Assembly (NCBI GenBank): GCA_964468375.1
Contig: CAYXUW010000130.1
Span: forward strand, 1-5,271
DNA length: 5,271 nt
From: CAYXUW01 sp964468375
GTDB lineage: Bacteria; Planctomycetota; Phycisphaerae; Sedimentisphaerales; Anaerobacaceae
Reading direction: 5' to 3'
The notes beneath the pieces are model-generated. The model did not search any database, was not told the origin of the DNA, and saw only the letters and a program-made list of their open reading frames with translations. Both the position numbers and the translations under genes were made by a program. Shown here piece by piece: positions 1 through 5,271 of this stretch. Positions within the stretch are counted from its first letter, which is position 1; each line of letters begins with the position of its first letter.

Positions 1-58
1 CAGCTAAGGTAACCCACAAGCTTTTAAATGACTTATTTTTTTCTGCTTTAAGCGTCAT
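1..58 (-). CDS. N-terminus of an unidentified gene, probably a membrane protein (3' end outside window)
   Basis: An ATG at 58-56 lies 7 bp after the TAA of the truncated binding-protein gene (66-68) and opens a frame that stays open to the window edge. It reads MTLKAEKNKSFKSLWVTLA: a short Lys-rich stretch, then the start of a hydrophobic run. This pattern is typical of an N-terminal membrane segment with a cytoplasmic start. The Shine-Dalgarno match is weak (AATAAAG directly before ATG), so translational coupling to the preceding gene is likely if the start is real. The tight spacing places it in the same operon. A sensor kinase or other membrane-anchored signalling protein is one possibility, because ABC_sub_bind proteins are often found with sensors, but 19 codons cannot prove this. 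It could also be a chance short frame. Confidence 0.45.
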   Translation of the reverse strand, partial: MTLKAEKNKSFKSLWVTLA

Positions 59-65
59 CTTTATT

Positions 66-473
66 TTAACGGATTATTCTATCTGCTCTGCTTAACAAAC
101 CCACGGGCACATCTGTTCCCTGAACAGCGGCCTTAGCAGCCATGGAAACCTCGGTTGGAAATGTAAAAATAAGGTCGACCTTGTTTTCCACAAACCGTTG
201 AAGAATCATTTTTTCTTTGACAGGTTCGAAGTTTGTTCTATGAACGTGATAAATTATGTTCTTGTCTTCTACGTATCCCAGCTCAGCCATTTCTTTCTTG
301 AATATATCCGGTATGCTGCCGATATAGTCCAAACCGCAAAGGACGCCTATTTGATATACTTTTTGTTGCTTTTGTGCTTTTTTACCACAACCGTTCAAAA
401 AGAAACAGCATGCGATCAGTAGGGTCAGAAATAATGTTTTCCACTCAGGATTAACCTGTTTATCTGTCTTCAT
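66..473 (-). pseudogene. ABC_sub_bind family binding protein with a large in-frame internal deletion (class B)
   Basis: This 135-codon frame aligns from end to end with the full-length paralogue at 2597-3604, but only at the two termini. Residues 1-124 match the signal peptide and first part of lobe 1, including the GLDYIG segment, HRTNFEP and FPTEVSMAAKAA. Residues 125-135 (GLLSRADRIIR) match the extreme C-terminus. About 205 residues between are missing, covering the rest of lobe 1, the hinge and all of lobe 2, so the ligand cleft cannot form. The frame is kept and there is no internal stop. The signal peptide has a lipobox-like L-N-G-C with Cys29. The ATG at 473 has a weak, distant AAGGA about 12 nt upstream. 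It may still be translated as a short lipoprotein, but it cannot act as a normal binding protein. The deletion could be recent, or less likely an assembly error. Confidence 0.85.
99..110 (-). other. Deletion junction in the truncated paralogue
   Basis: Read on the minus strand, the bases around codons 122-125 are GTGCCCGTGGGT (Val-Pro-Val-Gly). The left part matches the lobe-1 motif G-T-D-V-P-V and the right part matches the C-terminal motif V-P-E-G-L-L of the intact copies. Both parental motifs would encode Val-Pro by GTGCC(C), so a short shared stretch of about 5-7 bases is available for the deletion. The parental sequence of this copy is not present, so the microhomology is inferred from the paralogues. 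Confidence 0.6.
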
Positions 474-505
474 TTTGGATATATTCCTTATTTTATTGCA
501 GTAAT

Positions 506-1522
506 CTAACGAATTATCTCGTCCGACCTGCTCAACAAACCCTGAGGCAATTTCAATCCTAATTCTTTAATTACTTTGTAATTAATACATAGGTGTGCAG
601 GCGGCGTAACAACCATAATCGCACCGGCAGGCTCGCCTTTGAAGATTCTGTCAGCTAAAGATGCAGCCATCACACCCTGCTCAGTATTATCCGGAACAAA
701 ACTAAACGTTGCTCCAAGGTCAGCTGTAAAATCCATACCTCCACCGATAGGTACTCTGTGCTCATTAGCAAATCTTAAAATGGCCCCAAAACCCTCTGGC
801 GAGTTGTTAATAATATCAGGCATAATTAGAATCGCATCAATGCCAATATCATCTGATTCAGCTCGTGCCTGCAGAGTAGCTTTAAGCTCTTCTATGCTGC
901 CAACAGTCTCTTCGACTAACGTAATACCAAATAGTGAAGCATTTGGCCGTAATCCTCCAAGTGCCATGGACGCAGTAGGATAATTAGGATTATATATTAG
1001 ATAAACTCGTTTAGCATCAGGCACTAACTCGTGCAAAATCTCCAGACGCTTTGCTGTGAGCTCCGGCCCGGGATAGCGCACACCAGTAATATTTCCACCA
1101 GGGCGGGATATGCTTTCCACTAAGTTATCCCCTTCTATACCTGCCATAGCAAAAACCACAGGAATATCTGTGCCTTCGACGGCGGACTTGGCTGCCAAGG
1201 CCGGCTCGGTAGGAAAAGCGAAAATCAGGTCAACCCTGTCTTCCACAAGTTTACTGACAGCCCGCTCTACTCCTGCGGGGTCAGCTTCCAGTTTATGGAA
1301 ATCGTAGACAATGTTTGTACCCTCGATATACCCTAACTTTGCCATTTTTGCCTTGAAACCGGTTGCTATGCTCGTAAAAGTTTCCGCTCCAGAGACAATA
1401 CCCACCCTATATACCTTTTGCAGTTTTTTGCTACCACTGCTCAAAAGGACATAACCTGCAAATACCAGGATGAGAACGAAGAGTATTGGCCATACAAAAC
1501 TGATTCGCTTACTTATATTCAT
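506..1522 (-). CDS. ABC_sub_bind family periplasmic substrate-binding protein (class A), lipobox Cys absent
   Basis: A 338-residue protein of normal length for PF04392/COG2984-type solute-binding proteins, which bind small ligands in the periplasm (family ligands are mostly unknown; TrpX, for tryptophan, is a known relative). Visible hallmarks are the K-V-Y-R-V-G-I strand after the signal region, a GFKAKMAKLGYIEG helix-turn, FPTEPALAAKSAV, GTDIPVVFAMAG, PGGNITGVRYPGPEL and the C-terminal GLLSRSDEIIR. The N-terminus has Lys/Arg, then a hydrophobic segment (about residues 9-27), then L-L-S-S-G. Position 30 is Gly (GGT, 1433-1435) where the paralogue at 2597-3604 has the lipidation Cys. The protein is therefore either anchored by an uncleaved signal or released by signal peptidase I. 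The mature part is closest to the copy at 3623-4639, but its signal peptide is nearly identical to that of the copy at 1555-2568. The ATG has a good AAAAAAGGCGG at 1528-1538. The gap to the next gene is 32 bp. Confidence 0.92.
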   Translation of the reverse strand: MNISKRISFVWPILFVLILVFAGYVLLSSGSKKLQKVYRVGIVSGAETFTSIATGFKAKMAKLGYIEGTNIVYDFHKLEADPAGVERAVSKLVEDRVDLIFAFPTEPALAAKSAVEGTDIPVVFAMAGIEGDNLVESISRPGGNITGVRYPGPELTAKRLEILHELVPDAKRVYLIYNPNYPTASMALGGLRPNASLFGITLVEETVGSIEELKATLQARAESDDIGIDAILIMPDIINNSPEGFGAILRFANEHRVPIGGGMDFTADLGATFSFVPDNTEQGVMAASLADRIFKGEPAGAIMVVTPPAHLCINYKVIKELGLKLPQGLLSRSDEIIR

Positions 1523-1527
1523 TGCAA
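1434..1527 (-). repeat. Near-identical signal-peptide block, copy 1
   Basis: This 94-bp block covers codons 1-30 of the gene at 506-1522 and a few spacer bases. It matches 2480-2573 with 3 mismatches and no gaps. The sequence directly after it (the mature protein) is much more diverged between the two genes. Confidence 0.9.
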
Positions 1528-1538
1528 CCGCCTTTTTT
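1528..1538 (-). promoter_or_regulatory. Shine-Dalgarno site of the class A gene at 506-1522
   Basis: Minus-strand AAAAAAGGCGG lies 5 nt before ATG 1522. It sits just outside the 94-bp shared block, so the two genes with near-identical signal peptides have different ribosome sites. Confidence 0.5.
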
Positions 1539-1554
1539 ATTTAGTGACAATAAT

Positions 1555-2568
1555 CTAACGTATTATTTCGTCCGCTCTGCCCAGCAAACCTTCAGGCACC
1601 TCTATTCCCAATTTTTGTGCCGCTCTATAATTGATAGTGAGATAGTTCTCGGCCGAGATAACGGGTATGGTGCCAGGTGGTGTACCTTTTAATATCTTAT
1701 CAGCCAAGAAAGCAGCCTGTTTACCCTGAGGAACATTTTCAGGCTTGATTCCATAAACAGACTCATATCCTCCCGCCGACATAGGGGCGCCACCGAGCGG
1801 AATTTTATGTTCATCCGCGAATTTAGCCAGCGCTACAAAAGTATCCGGTGTCACGCATAGAGGCTCAGCTACTGTCAATATAGCATCGGGAGGGCCGGTT
1901 AATCGGGCTTGTGTTTTCATGGCAGTTTCAAGTTCTGCCGCATTTTCAGCGGGAATTTCTATCATTATTAAACCCGAGGCCTTAAAAACGGAGCGCAAAG
2001 CTTCCAATTGGCTGCTCACGATGGGATAATTCCTCAGATAAGGCACCCACATTTGCTTAGCATTCGGCACCAGCTCCCGCATAATTTCAAAACTCTGCAG
2101 CGCGATGTCCGGACCAACCCAGCGCACACCGGTAATATTTCCGCCTGGTTTCCGTACACTGTCTACCAATCCGGTACCTTCTGTGAAAACATTGGTAAAA
2201 ACCACAGGGATGTCCGTGCCCTGTATGGCTGCCTTTGCCTCTATTGAGGCCTCAGTGGGAAAGACGAAAATCAAGTCCACGCCGTCGGCTATAAACTGCT
2301 TGAGCACTCTATTGTATGCGTCCATGTCAACGTCTGTTTTCTGTATGTCATAGACAATATCTCTACCCTCAACGTATCCCAGCTCAGTCATTTTTTCCTT
2401 GAAACCGTCTGTTATATCCGCAAGAAAATTCAGTCCAGACAGAACACCTACCCGGTATACCTTCTGTGATTGCTTGCTGCCACTGCTCAAAAGGACATAA
2501 CCTGCAGATACCAGGATGAGAACGAAGAGTATTGACCATACAAAACTGATTCGCTTACTTAAATTCAT
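1555..2568 (-). CDS. ABC_sub_bind family periplasmic substrate-binding protein (class B), lipobox Cys absent
   Basis: A 337-residue solute-binding protein with the same order of motifs: KVYRVGV, GFKEKMTELGYVEG, FPTEASIEAKAAI, GTDIPVVFTNVF, PGGNITGVRWVGPDI, lobe 2, and C-terminal GLLGRADEIIR. Lobe-2 features (MWVPYLRNYPIVSSQLEAL, ILTVAEPLCVTPDTF, LADKILKGTPPGTIPVIS) place it with the copy at 2597-3604, so the two probably recognise similar ligands, different from class A. The signal region is hydrophobic (about residues 9-27) and ends L-L-S-S-G, with Gly30 (GGC, 2479-2481) in place of the lipidation Cys. It should not be a lipoprotein. The ATG at 2568 is preceded by GAGGAAAG at 2576-2583. It is separated by 28 bp from the gene upstream and 32 bp from the gene downstream. 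The ligand cannot be named. Confidence 0.92.
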   Translation of the reverse strand: MNLSKRISFVWSILFVLILVSAGYVLLSSGSKQSQKVYRVGVLSGLNFLADITDGFKEKMTELGYVEGRDIVYDIQKTDVDMDAYNRVLKQFIADGVDLIFVFPTEASIEAKAAIQGTDIPVVFTNVFTEGTGLVDSVRKPGGNITGVRWVGPDIALQSFEIMRELVPNAKQMWVPYLRNYPIVSSQLEALRSVFKASGLIMIEIPAENAAELETAMKTQARLTGPPDAILTVAEPLCVTPDTFVALAKFADEHKIPLGGAPMSAGGYESVYGIKPENVPQGKQAAFLADKILKGTPPGTIPVISAENYLTINYRAAQKLGIEVPEGLLGRADEIIR

Positions 2569-2573
2569 TGCAA
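2480..2573 (-). repeat. Near-identical signal-peptide block, copy 2
   Basis: Partner of the block at 1434-1527, with 91 of 94 bases equal by eye. It covers the signal peptide and start codon of the gene at 1555-2568. The two substitutions at residues 3 and 12, plus one at residue 21, are the only coding changes in the block. Confidence 0.9.
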
Positions 2574-2575
2574 TA

Positions 2576-2583
2576 CTTTCCTC
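2576..2583 (-). promoter_or_regulatory. Shine-Dalgarno site of the class B gene at 1555-2568
   Basis: Minus-strand GAGGAAAG lies 7 nt before ATG 2568 (10 nt from the GAGGA core). It supports the ATG start. Confidence 0.5.
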
Positions 2584-2596
2584 ATTTAGTAATAAT

Positions 2597-3604
2597 CTAG
2601 TGGATTAACTCATCCGCTCTGCTCAACAAGCCCTCGGGCACCTCCACTCCTAGTTTTTGAGCTGTTTTATAATCAATTTCAAAGTAACTCTCTGATGAAA
2701 CAACCGGAATGATTCCTGCGGGGATCCCTTTTAGTATTTTGTCGGCCAATACCGCCGCCTGCTGGCCTGTTTTACGGATGTCGACATTTATGCCGAAAAT
2801 AGAGCCATACTCTCCGACCTTTATTAATGCGCCGCCAATAGGCAACTTGTATTCATCCGCAAATTTTCCCATTACTTCAAAAGCGTCTGGGGTAACAGTA
2901 AGGGGCTCAGCTACAAACAAGATGGCATCCATTCCAATATCATTTAATTTTCTTCTTGCATCCAGCTCTGCCTGAATCTCAGCGGCATCGTCCGCCGGAA
3001 ATTCTATCAATGTTACACCCGCAGCTTCGGCCATCGGATACAACGCTTCTAATTGGCTTTCTACGATAGGATAGCCCCGCTGGAAGGGTATCCAGATTCT
3101 TTTGGCCTGCGGCGCCAGCTCACGCATGACTTCGAAGCGCTTTATTGCCAGGTTTGGGCCCGGGTATCTGACACCGGTTATATTCCCTCCCGGTCTGGCA
3201 ACGCTGTTTATAAGGCCGGTTCCCTCTATATTGGCGAAGCAAAAAAGCACAGGTACGTCTGTTCCCTCTGTAGCGGCTTTGGCCGCCATAGAAACCTCTG
3301 TCGGGAACGTAACAATCAGGTCGACCTCATCTTTCACAAATTGGCTGAGAATTTGTTTTTCTCTTTCCGGCTCAAAGTTTGTCCTGTGAATATCATAAAC
3401 TATGTTCCGGCCCTCCGTGTATCCCAGCTCGGTCATTTTGGTCTTGAAGCTATCCGGAATCGCGCCGATATAATCAAGGCCGCACAAAATGCCTACCCGG
3501 TATACCTTCTGTGGTTTTTTGCTGCAGCTGCTCAAGAACACAACCACAGCTAATAAAGCTGCGAATAATATTTTATGTTTCCATTTTCGTTCGTTCGTAA
3601 TCAT
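2597..3604 (-). CDS. ABC_sub_bind family substrate-binding lipoprotein (class B)
   Basis: A 335-residue solute-binding protein, counted from ATG 3604. The signal peptide has Lys/Arg/His at residues 6-11, a hydrophobic core (about 12-24) and a lipobox L-S-S-C with Cys27 (TGC, 3524-3526), so it is predicted to be processed by signal peptidase II and lipid-anchored. Mature motifs are KVYRVGILCGLDYIG, KMTELGYTEG, FPTEVSMAAKAAT (100-112), GTDVPV (114-119), PGGNITGVRYPGPNL, a lobe-2 VAEPLTVTPDAF segment and C-terminal GLLSRADELIH. It is the closest full-length relative of the deleted copy at 66-473. An in-frame GTG at 3613 would add three residues, but ATG 3604 has a better Shine-Dalgarno (GGGGTGG, 5-nt spacer), so ATG is preferred. 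The gene begins only 18 bp after the upstream stop, so the two are probably translationally coupled. Confidence 0.92.
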   Translation of the reverse strand: MITNERKWKHKILFAALLAVVVFLSSCSKKPQKVYRVGILCGLDYIGAIPDSFKTKMTELGYTEGRNIVYDIHRTNFEPEREKQILSQFVKDEVDLIVTFPTEVSMAAKAATEGTDVPVLFCFANIEGTGLINSVARPGGNITGVRYPGPNLAIKRFEVMRELAPQAKRIWIPFQRGYPIVESQLEALYPMAEAAGVTLIEFPADDAAEIQAELDARRKLNDIGMDAILFVAEPLTVTPDAFEVMGKFADEYKLPIGGALIKVGEYGSIFGINVDIRKTGQQAAVLADKILKGIPAGIIPVVSSESYFEIDYKTAQKLGVEVPEGLLSRADELIH

Positions 3605-3609
3605 TTTAG

Positions 3610-3616
3610 CCACCCC
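3610..3616 (-). promoter_or_regulatory. Shine-Dalgarno site that decides the start of the class B lipoprotein gene
   Basis: Minus-strand GGGGTGG lies 5 nt before ATG 3604-3602. It overlaps the in-frame GTG at 3613-3611, which would itself have only a weak upstream AGAAAG. This favours the ATG start. The match to AGGAGG is imperfect. Confidence 0.5.
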
Positions 3617-3622
3617 ATCTTT

Positions 3623-4639
3623 CTAATGGATTATTTCATCCGCCCTGCCTAATAATCCCTCAGGTACTTCCAATCCCAGCTCTTCAATTACTTTATAATT
3701 AAGTCGCAAACGACTATTTGGCGTGACTACCATGATTTTTCCAGGCGGAGTGCCTTTAAAGATTTTATGAGCTAAGACCGCAGCATGCTCGCCCATCTCA
3801 ATATTATCAGGGACAAGGCTAAACATAGCTCCTAAGTCTGCTGTAAAACTTATGCTACCGCCGATAGGTATTTTGTGCTCGTTTGCAAACTTTAGGATAG
3901 CCGCAAAACCATCCGGCGTCTGAGTAAGAACCTCCGGCATAATCAGAATGGCATCAATGCCAATATCATCCAACGCAGACCGCTTCTGCAAAGCAGCATT
4001 AAGTTCGTCTATGTTATTTACGGTGTCCTCTACTAACGTTAGATTCATAAGCAACGACGCCGACCGCAGCTGTTCAAGCGAGCTGGGTGCAGTTGGATAA
4101 TTGGGGTCATAAACTAAATAAATCCGTTTAGCATCGGGCACCAATTCGTGCAAAATCTCAAGTCGTTTAATCGTCAGTTCCGGGCCGGGGAAGCGTACAC
4201 CAGTAACATTCCCACCTGGTTTAGACACGCTTTTTACCAGGTCATTGCCTTCTATACCGGCAAGTGCAAAAAGTACAGGTATGTTTGTGCCTTGAGTTGC
4301 CGCCTTAGCTGCCACTGCCGGTTCAGTAGGAAACGCGAAAATCAAATCAACATTATCTTCCACAAATTTCCCGGTGATCTGCTTGCCCCTCTGGGGATCC
4401 ATATGAGTTCTCTGTAGATCATAGAGGATATTCTCGCCTTCTATATAACCCAACTCAGTCATTTTGGCCTTGAAACCGTCGGCTATACTGGCAAAGGGTT
4501 CTGCACCACTAGACACAATACCTACCCGAAACACCTTTTGCTTTTTCTGTCTACAACCACTCCAAAATGCGAAAATTACGACTGAAAAGATTAGGAACAA
4601 TATTAATCTTCTAAAGTTTATTCGCTTGCTCAAATTCAT
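3623..4639 (-). CDS. ABC_sub_bind family substrate-binding protein, probable lipoprotein (class A)
   Basis: A 338-residue solute-binding protein and the first full-length member of the array in transcription order. The N-terminus carries Lys/Arg at residues 5-11, a hydrophobic core (about 12-26) and W-S-G-C, with Cys29 as a likely lipidation site; Trp at -3 makes the lipobox weak. Mature motifs are KVFRVGIVSSGAEPF (35-49), GFKAKMTELGYIEG (55-68), FPTEPAVAAKAAT (103-115), GTNIPVLFALAG (117-128), PGGNVTGVRFPGP (141-153), a lobe-2 segment with ILIMPEVLTQTPDGF, and C-terminal GLLGRADEIIH. It pairs with the copy at 506-1522, sharing the YxYxPNYPTA and FTADLGAxFSxVPDN segments, which differ from class B. 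The ATG has AAAAGG at 4648-4653 as a modest ribosome site. It lies 28 bp after the binding-protein remnant. The ligand is unknown. Confidence 0.92.
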   Translation of the reverse strand: MNLSKRINFRRLILFLIFSVVIFAFWSGCRQKKQKVFRVGIVSSGAEPFASIADGFKAKMTELGYIEGENILYDLQRTHMDPQRGKQITGKFVEDNVDLIFAFPTEPAVAAKAATQGTNIPVLFALAGIEGNDLVKSVSKPGGNVTGVRFPGPELTIKRLEILHELVPDAKRIYLVYDPNYPTAPSSLEQLRSASLLMNLTLVEDTVNNIDELNAALQKRSALDDIGIDAILIMPEVLTQTPDGFAAILKFANEHKIPIGGSISFTADLGAMFSLVPDNIEMGEHAAVLAHKIFKGTPPGKIMVVTPNSRLRLNYKVIEELGLEVPEGLLGRADEIIH

Positions 4640-4667
4640 TTTAATTGCCTTTTTAAGTGCACGTTCT

Positions 4668-4880
4668 TCATATTTCTTTACACTTTTGATTCAGCAATGC
4701 CGGCTTCAGTTTTGCCGCCTTCAGAATTAACTTTCCTGCCCCACTGAGGGGAAGGTGCGCACCGATGAGGATTTCGGATTTTTCTTCTTTCGCCGAAGTC
4801 GGTTGGTCGACCAATATAACCAAGAAAAGAAAGCAAAGGCATAGAAGATAATAGAGCTTATTTATTTTCTCCTGAGTCAT
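4668..4880 (-). pseudogene. N-terminal remnant of a Peripla_BP_6-type (branched-chain amino acid-like) binding protein
   Basis: The 70-codon frame has an intact start: ATG 4880 with AGAAAGGG at 4886-4893. It encodes a signal peptide (Lys at 5 and 8, hydrophobic residues 9-24, likely cleavage after T-S-A at residue 30). It then reads EILIGAHLPLSGAG (36-49), the typical first strand and loop of LivJ/Peripla_BP_6 proteins, which are normally about 350-400 residues. The frame then runs into a non-family tail and stops. On the same strand but in another frame, 4731-4681 reads VNSEGGKTEAGIAESKV. This resembles the later family segments 'INxxGG' and 'PExGxAxxxK', which suggests deletions plus a frame change. 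This family differs from the ABC_sub_bind array next to it. It might still produce a short secreted peptide, but the binding fold is absent. Confidence 0.65.
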
Positions 4881-4885
4881 AATTA

Positions 4886-4893
4886 CCCTTTCT
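4886..4893 (-). promoter_or_regulatory. Shine-Dalgarno site of the binding-protein remnant
   Basis: Minus-strand AGAAAGGG lies 5 nt upstream of ATG 4880. It shows that the remnant keeps a usable translation start although the rest of the gene is lost. Confidence 0.5.
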
Positions 4894-4912
4894 GCACGGC
4901 TGATTAACCATT

Positions 4913-5271
4913 TTAGAATCTATAGGTAGTGCTTAAACCGCACCAAAGCTCATCCTCATTGTTGAGTGTGTCTTCCATTGATATCTGGTAGTTTACGAAA
5001 GGTGTGAAAGTGAAATTTCCTTTCTTGATGTCCGTACTTATACCCAGAACGGCATGTGACCAGTCATGTTCGATGGCGGCGCCGGCAAAGCCGTCGTTAT
5101 AGGTTATGTCACCAAACAATTTAAAGGCCTGGCCCTCGCCTTCAGCCCAGAAGTTAGATATCTCAAAATCATACGCACAACCGAATACATGAAGCCAGCC
5201 CTCACATCCTTGATTGTTGGCGCTGCTTCTGCTGGCCCATATATAACCGACATAGTAGCTTGGTGTAAGGC
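4913..5271 (-). CDS. C-terminal part of an outer-membrane beta-barrel protein (start outside window)
   Basis: The frame is open from the window edge to the TAA at 4913-4915, giving about 119 codons. The TTG at 5119 is only an internal codon, because the reading continues upstream with family-like sequence (SYYVGYIWASRSS, HVFGCAYDFEISNFWAEGEG). The sequence shows alternating polar and hydrophobic residues in short stretches, many Tyr, Trp and Phe, Asn/Asp/Gly-rich turns (about every 10-12 residues), and ends STTYRF. A terminal Phe with aromatic Tyr at -2 is the usual signal for the BAM complex. No signal peptide can be seen because the N-terminus is missing. It might be a TorF/TIGR02001-like or other small barrel; the exact family is not resolved. 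It ends 32 bp before the binding-protein remnant, so it is probably in the same transcript. Confidence 0.75.
   Translation of the reverse strand, partial: LTPSYYVGYIWASRSSANNQGCEGWLHVFGCAYDFEISNFWAEGEGQAFKLFGDITYNDGFAGAAIEHDWSHAVLGISTDIKKGNFTFTPFVNYQISMEDTLNNEDELWCGLSTTYRF

Larger units (their letters stand above)
66..4639 (-). repeat. Tandem array of five paralogous binding-protein genes
   Basis: Five head-to-tail genes of one family occupy this region, each full unit being about 1.02-1.05 kb including the spacer. The three spacers after the copies at 2597, 1555 and 506 are alike: on the minus strand each starts with the stop TAG followed by ATTA(T/C)T and then an A/T-rich ACTAAAT or similar stretch before the next ATG. 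This shows the duplicated unit included the spacer. The spacer after the copy at 3623 differs (9 bp to the GTG, 18 bp to the ATG). Confidence 0.85.

Noticed and set aside
28..50. T-rich run that could be a terminator
   Set aside because: No stem precedes it on either strand, and on the minus strand it is a Lys/Asn-coding stretch of the partial gene.
198..422. Plus-strand 74-codon frame opposite the truncated paralogue
   Set aside because: It is antisense to sequence that clearly encodes conserved family motifs on the minus strand.
639..983. Plus-strand frames at 639-983, 1110-1307, 2008-2247, 2105-2353, 2709-2975, 3102-3389, 4148-4417 and 4464-4730
   Set aside because: All are antisense shadows of the minus-strand binding-protein genes and have low-complexity Ser/Pro/Ala-rich products.
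3053..3553. 166-codon plus-strand frame, the longest on that strand
   Set aside because: It lies wholly opposite the well-supported class B gene. Similar plus-strand frames opposite the other paralogues resemble each other only because the sense genes are homologous. No family motif or ribosome site was seen.
3605..3613. GTG start adding three residues to the class B lipoprotein
   Set aside because: ATG 3604 has a better-placed GGGGTGG; the GTG has only a weak upstream site. The difference does not affect the product.
4913..5119. TTG at 5119 as the start of a 68-residue protein
   Set aside because: The frame is open upstream to the window edge with the same barrel-like composition, so this is an internal Leu codon.
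1..5271. CRISPR array, tRNA, rRNA, insertion sequence or attachment site
   Set aside because: No short regularly spaced repeats, tRNA-like folds, transposase motifs or terminal inverted repeats were seen. The only repeats are the paralogous genes and their spacers.

Overview
The window is one co-directional block on the minus strand. It looks like the interior of an operon from a Gram-negative (diderm) bacterium. Diderm is supported by an outer-membrane beta-barrel C-terminus ending in Tyr-Arg-Phe, and by several exported binding proteins, three with a lipoprotein-type signal. The lineage cannot be fixed from the sequence. A Planctomycetota or Desulfobacterota-like genome is a guess from the style of the proteins and the moderate GC content.

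In transcription order (high to low coordinates) the window holds: (1) the C-terminal part of an outer-membrane beta-barrel protein (5271-4913, start outside the window); (2) a 70-codon remnant of a branched-chain-amino-acid-type (Peripla_BP_6-like) binding protein (4880-4668); (3) four full-length paralogues of the ABC_sub_bind family (PF04392/COG2984-like; family assigned from memory), at 4639-3623, 3604-2597, 2568-1555 and 1522-506; (4) a fifth paralogue (473-66) that has lost about 205 internal codons but stays in frame; (5) the first 19 codons of another gene (58-1), which runs out of the window. Gaps between genes are only 7 to 32 bp. No promoter or terminator is visible, and no stretch over 300 bp lacks a gene.

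The paralogues form two sequence classes. By mature sequence the order is A (4639-3623), B (3604-2597), B (2568-1555), A (1522-506), B (truncated, 473-66). The second and fourth classes do not match at their N-termini: the neighbouring B copy (1555-2568) and A copy (506-1522) share a 94-bp signal-peptide block with only 3 differences, although their mature parts are clearly diverged. This suggests gene conversion or recombination inside the array. The same two copies have Gly where the lipobox Cys of the other paralogues lies, so they should not be lipidated.

No permease or ATPase is present in the window. The array may feed a transporter encoded elsewhere, or supply ligand-binding subunits to a membrane sensor. 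The partial gene at 1-58 begins with a basic stretch followed by a hydrophobic start, which would fit a membrane protein, but its identity cannot be seen. The most notable features are the array itself, its mosaic signal peptides, the lipobox loss and the two decayed binding-protein genes.
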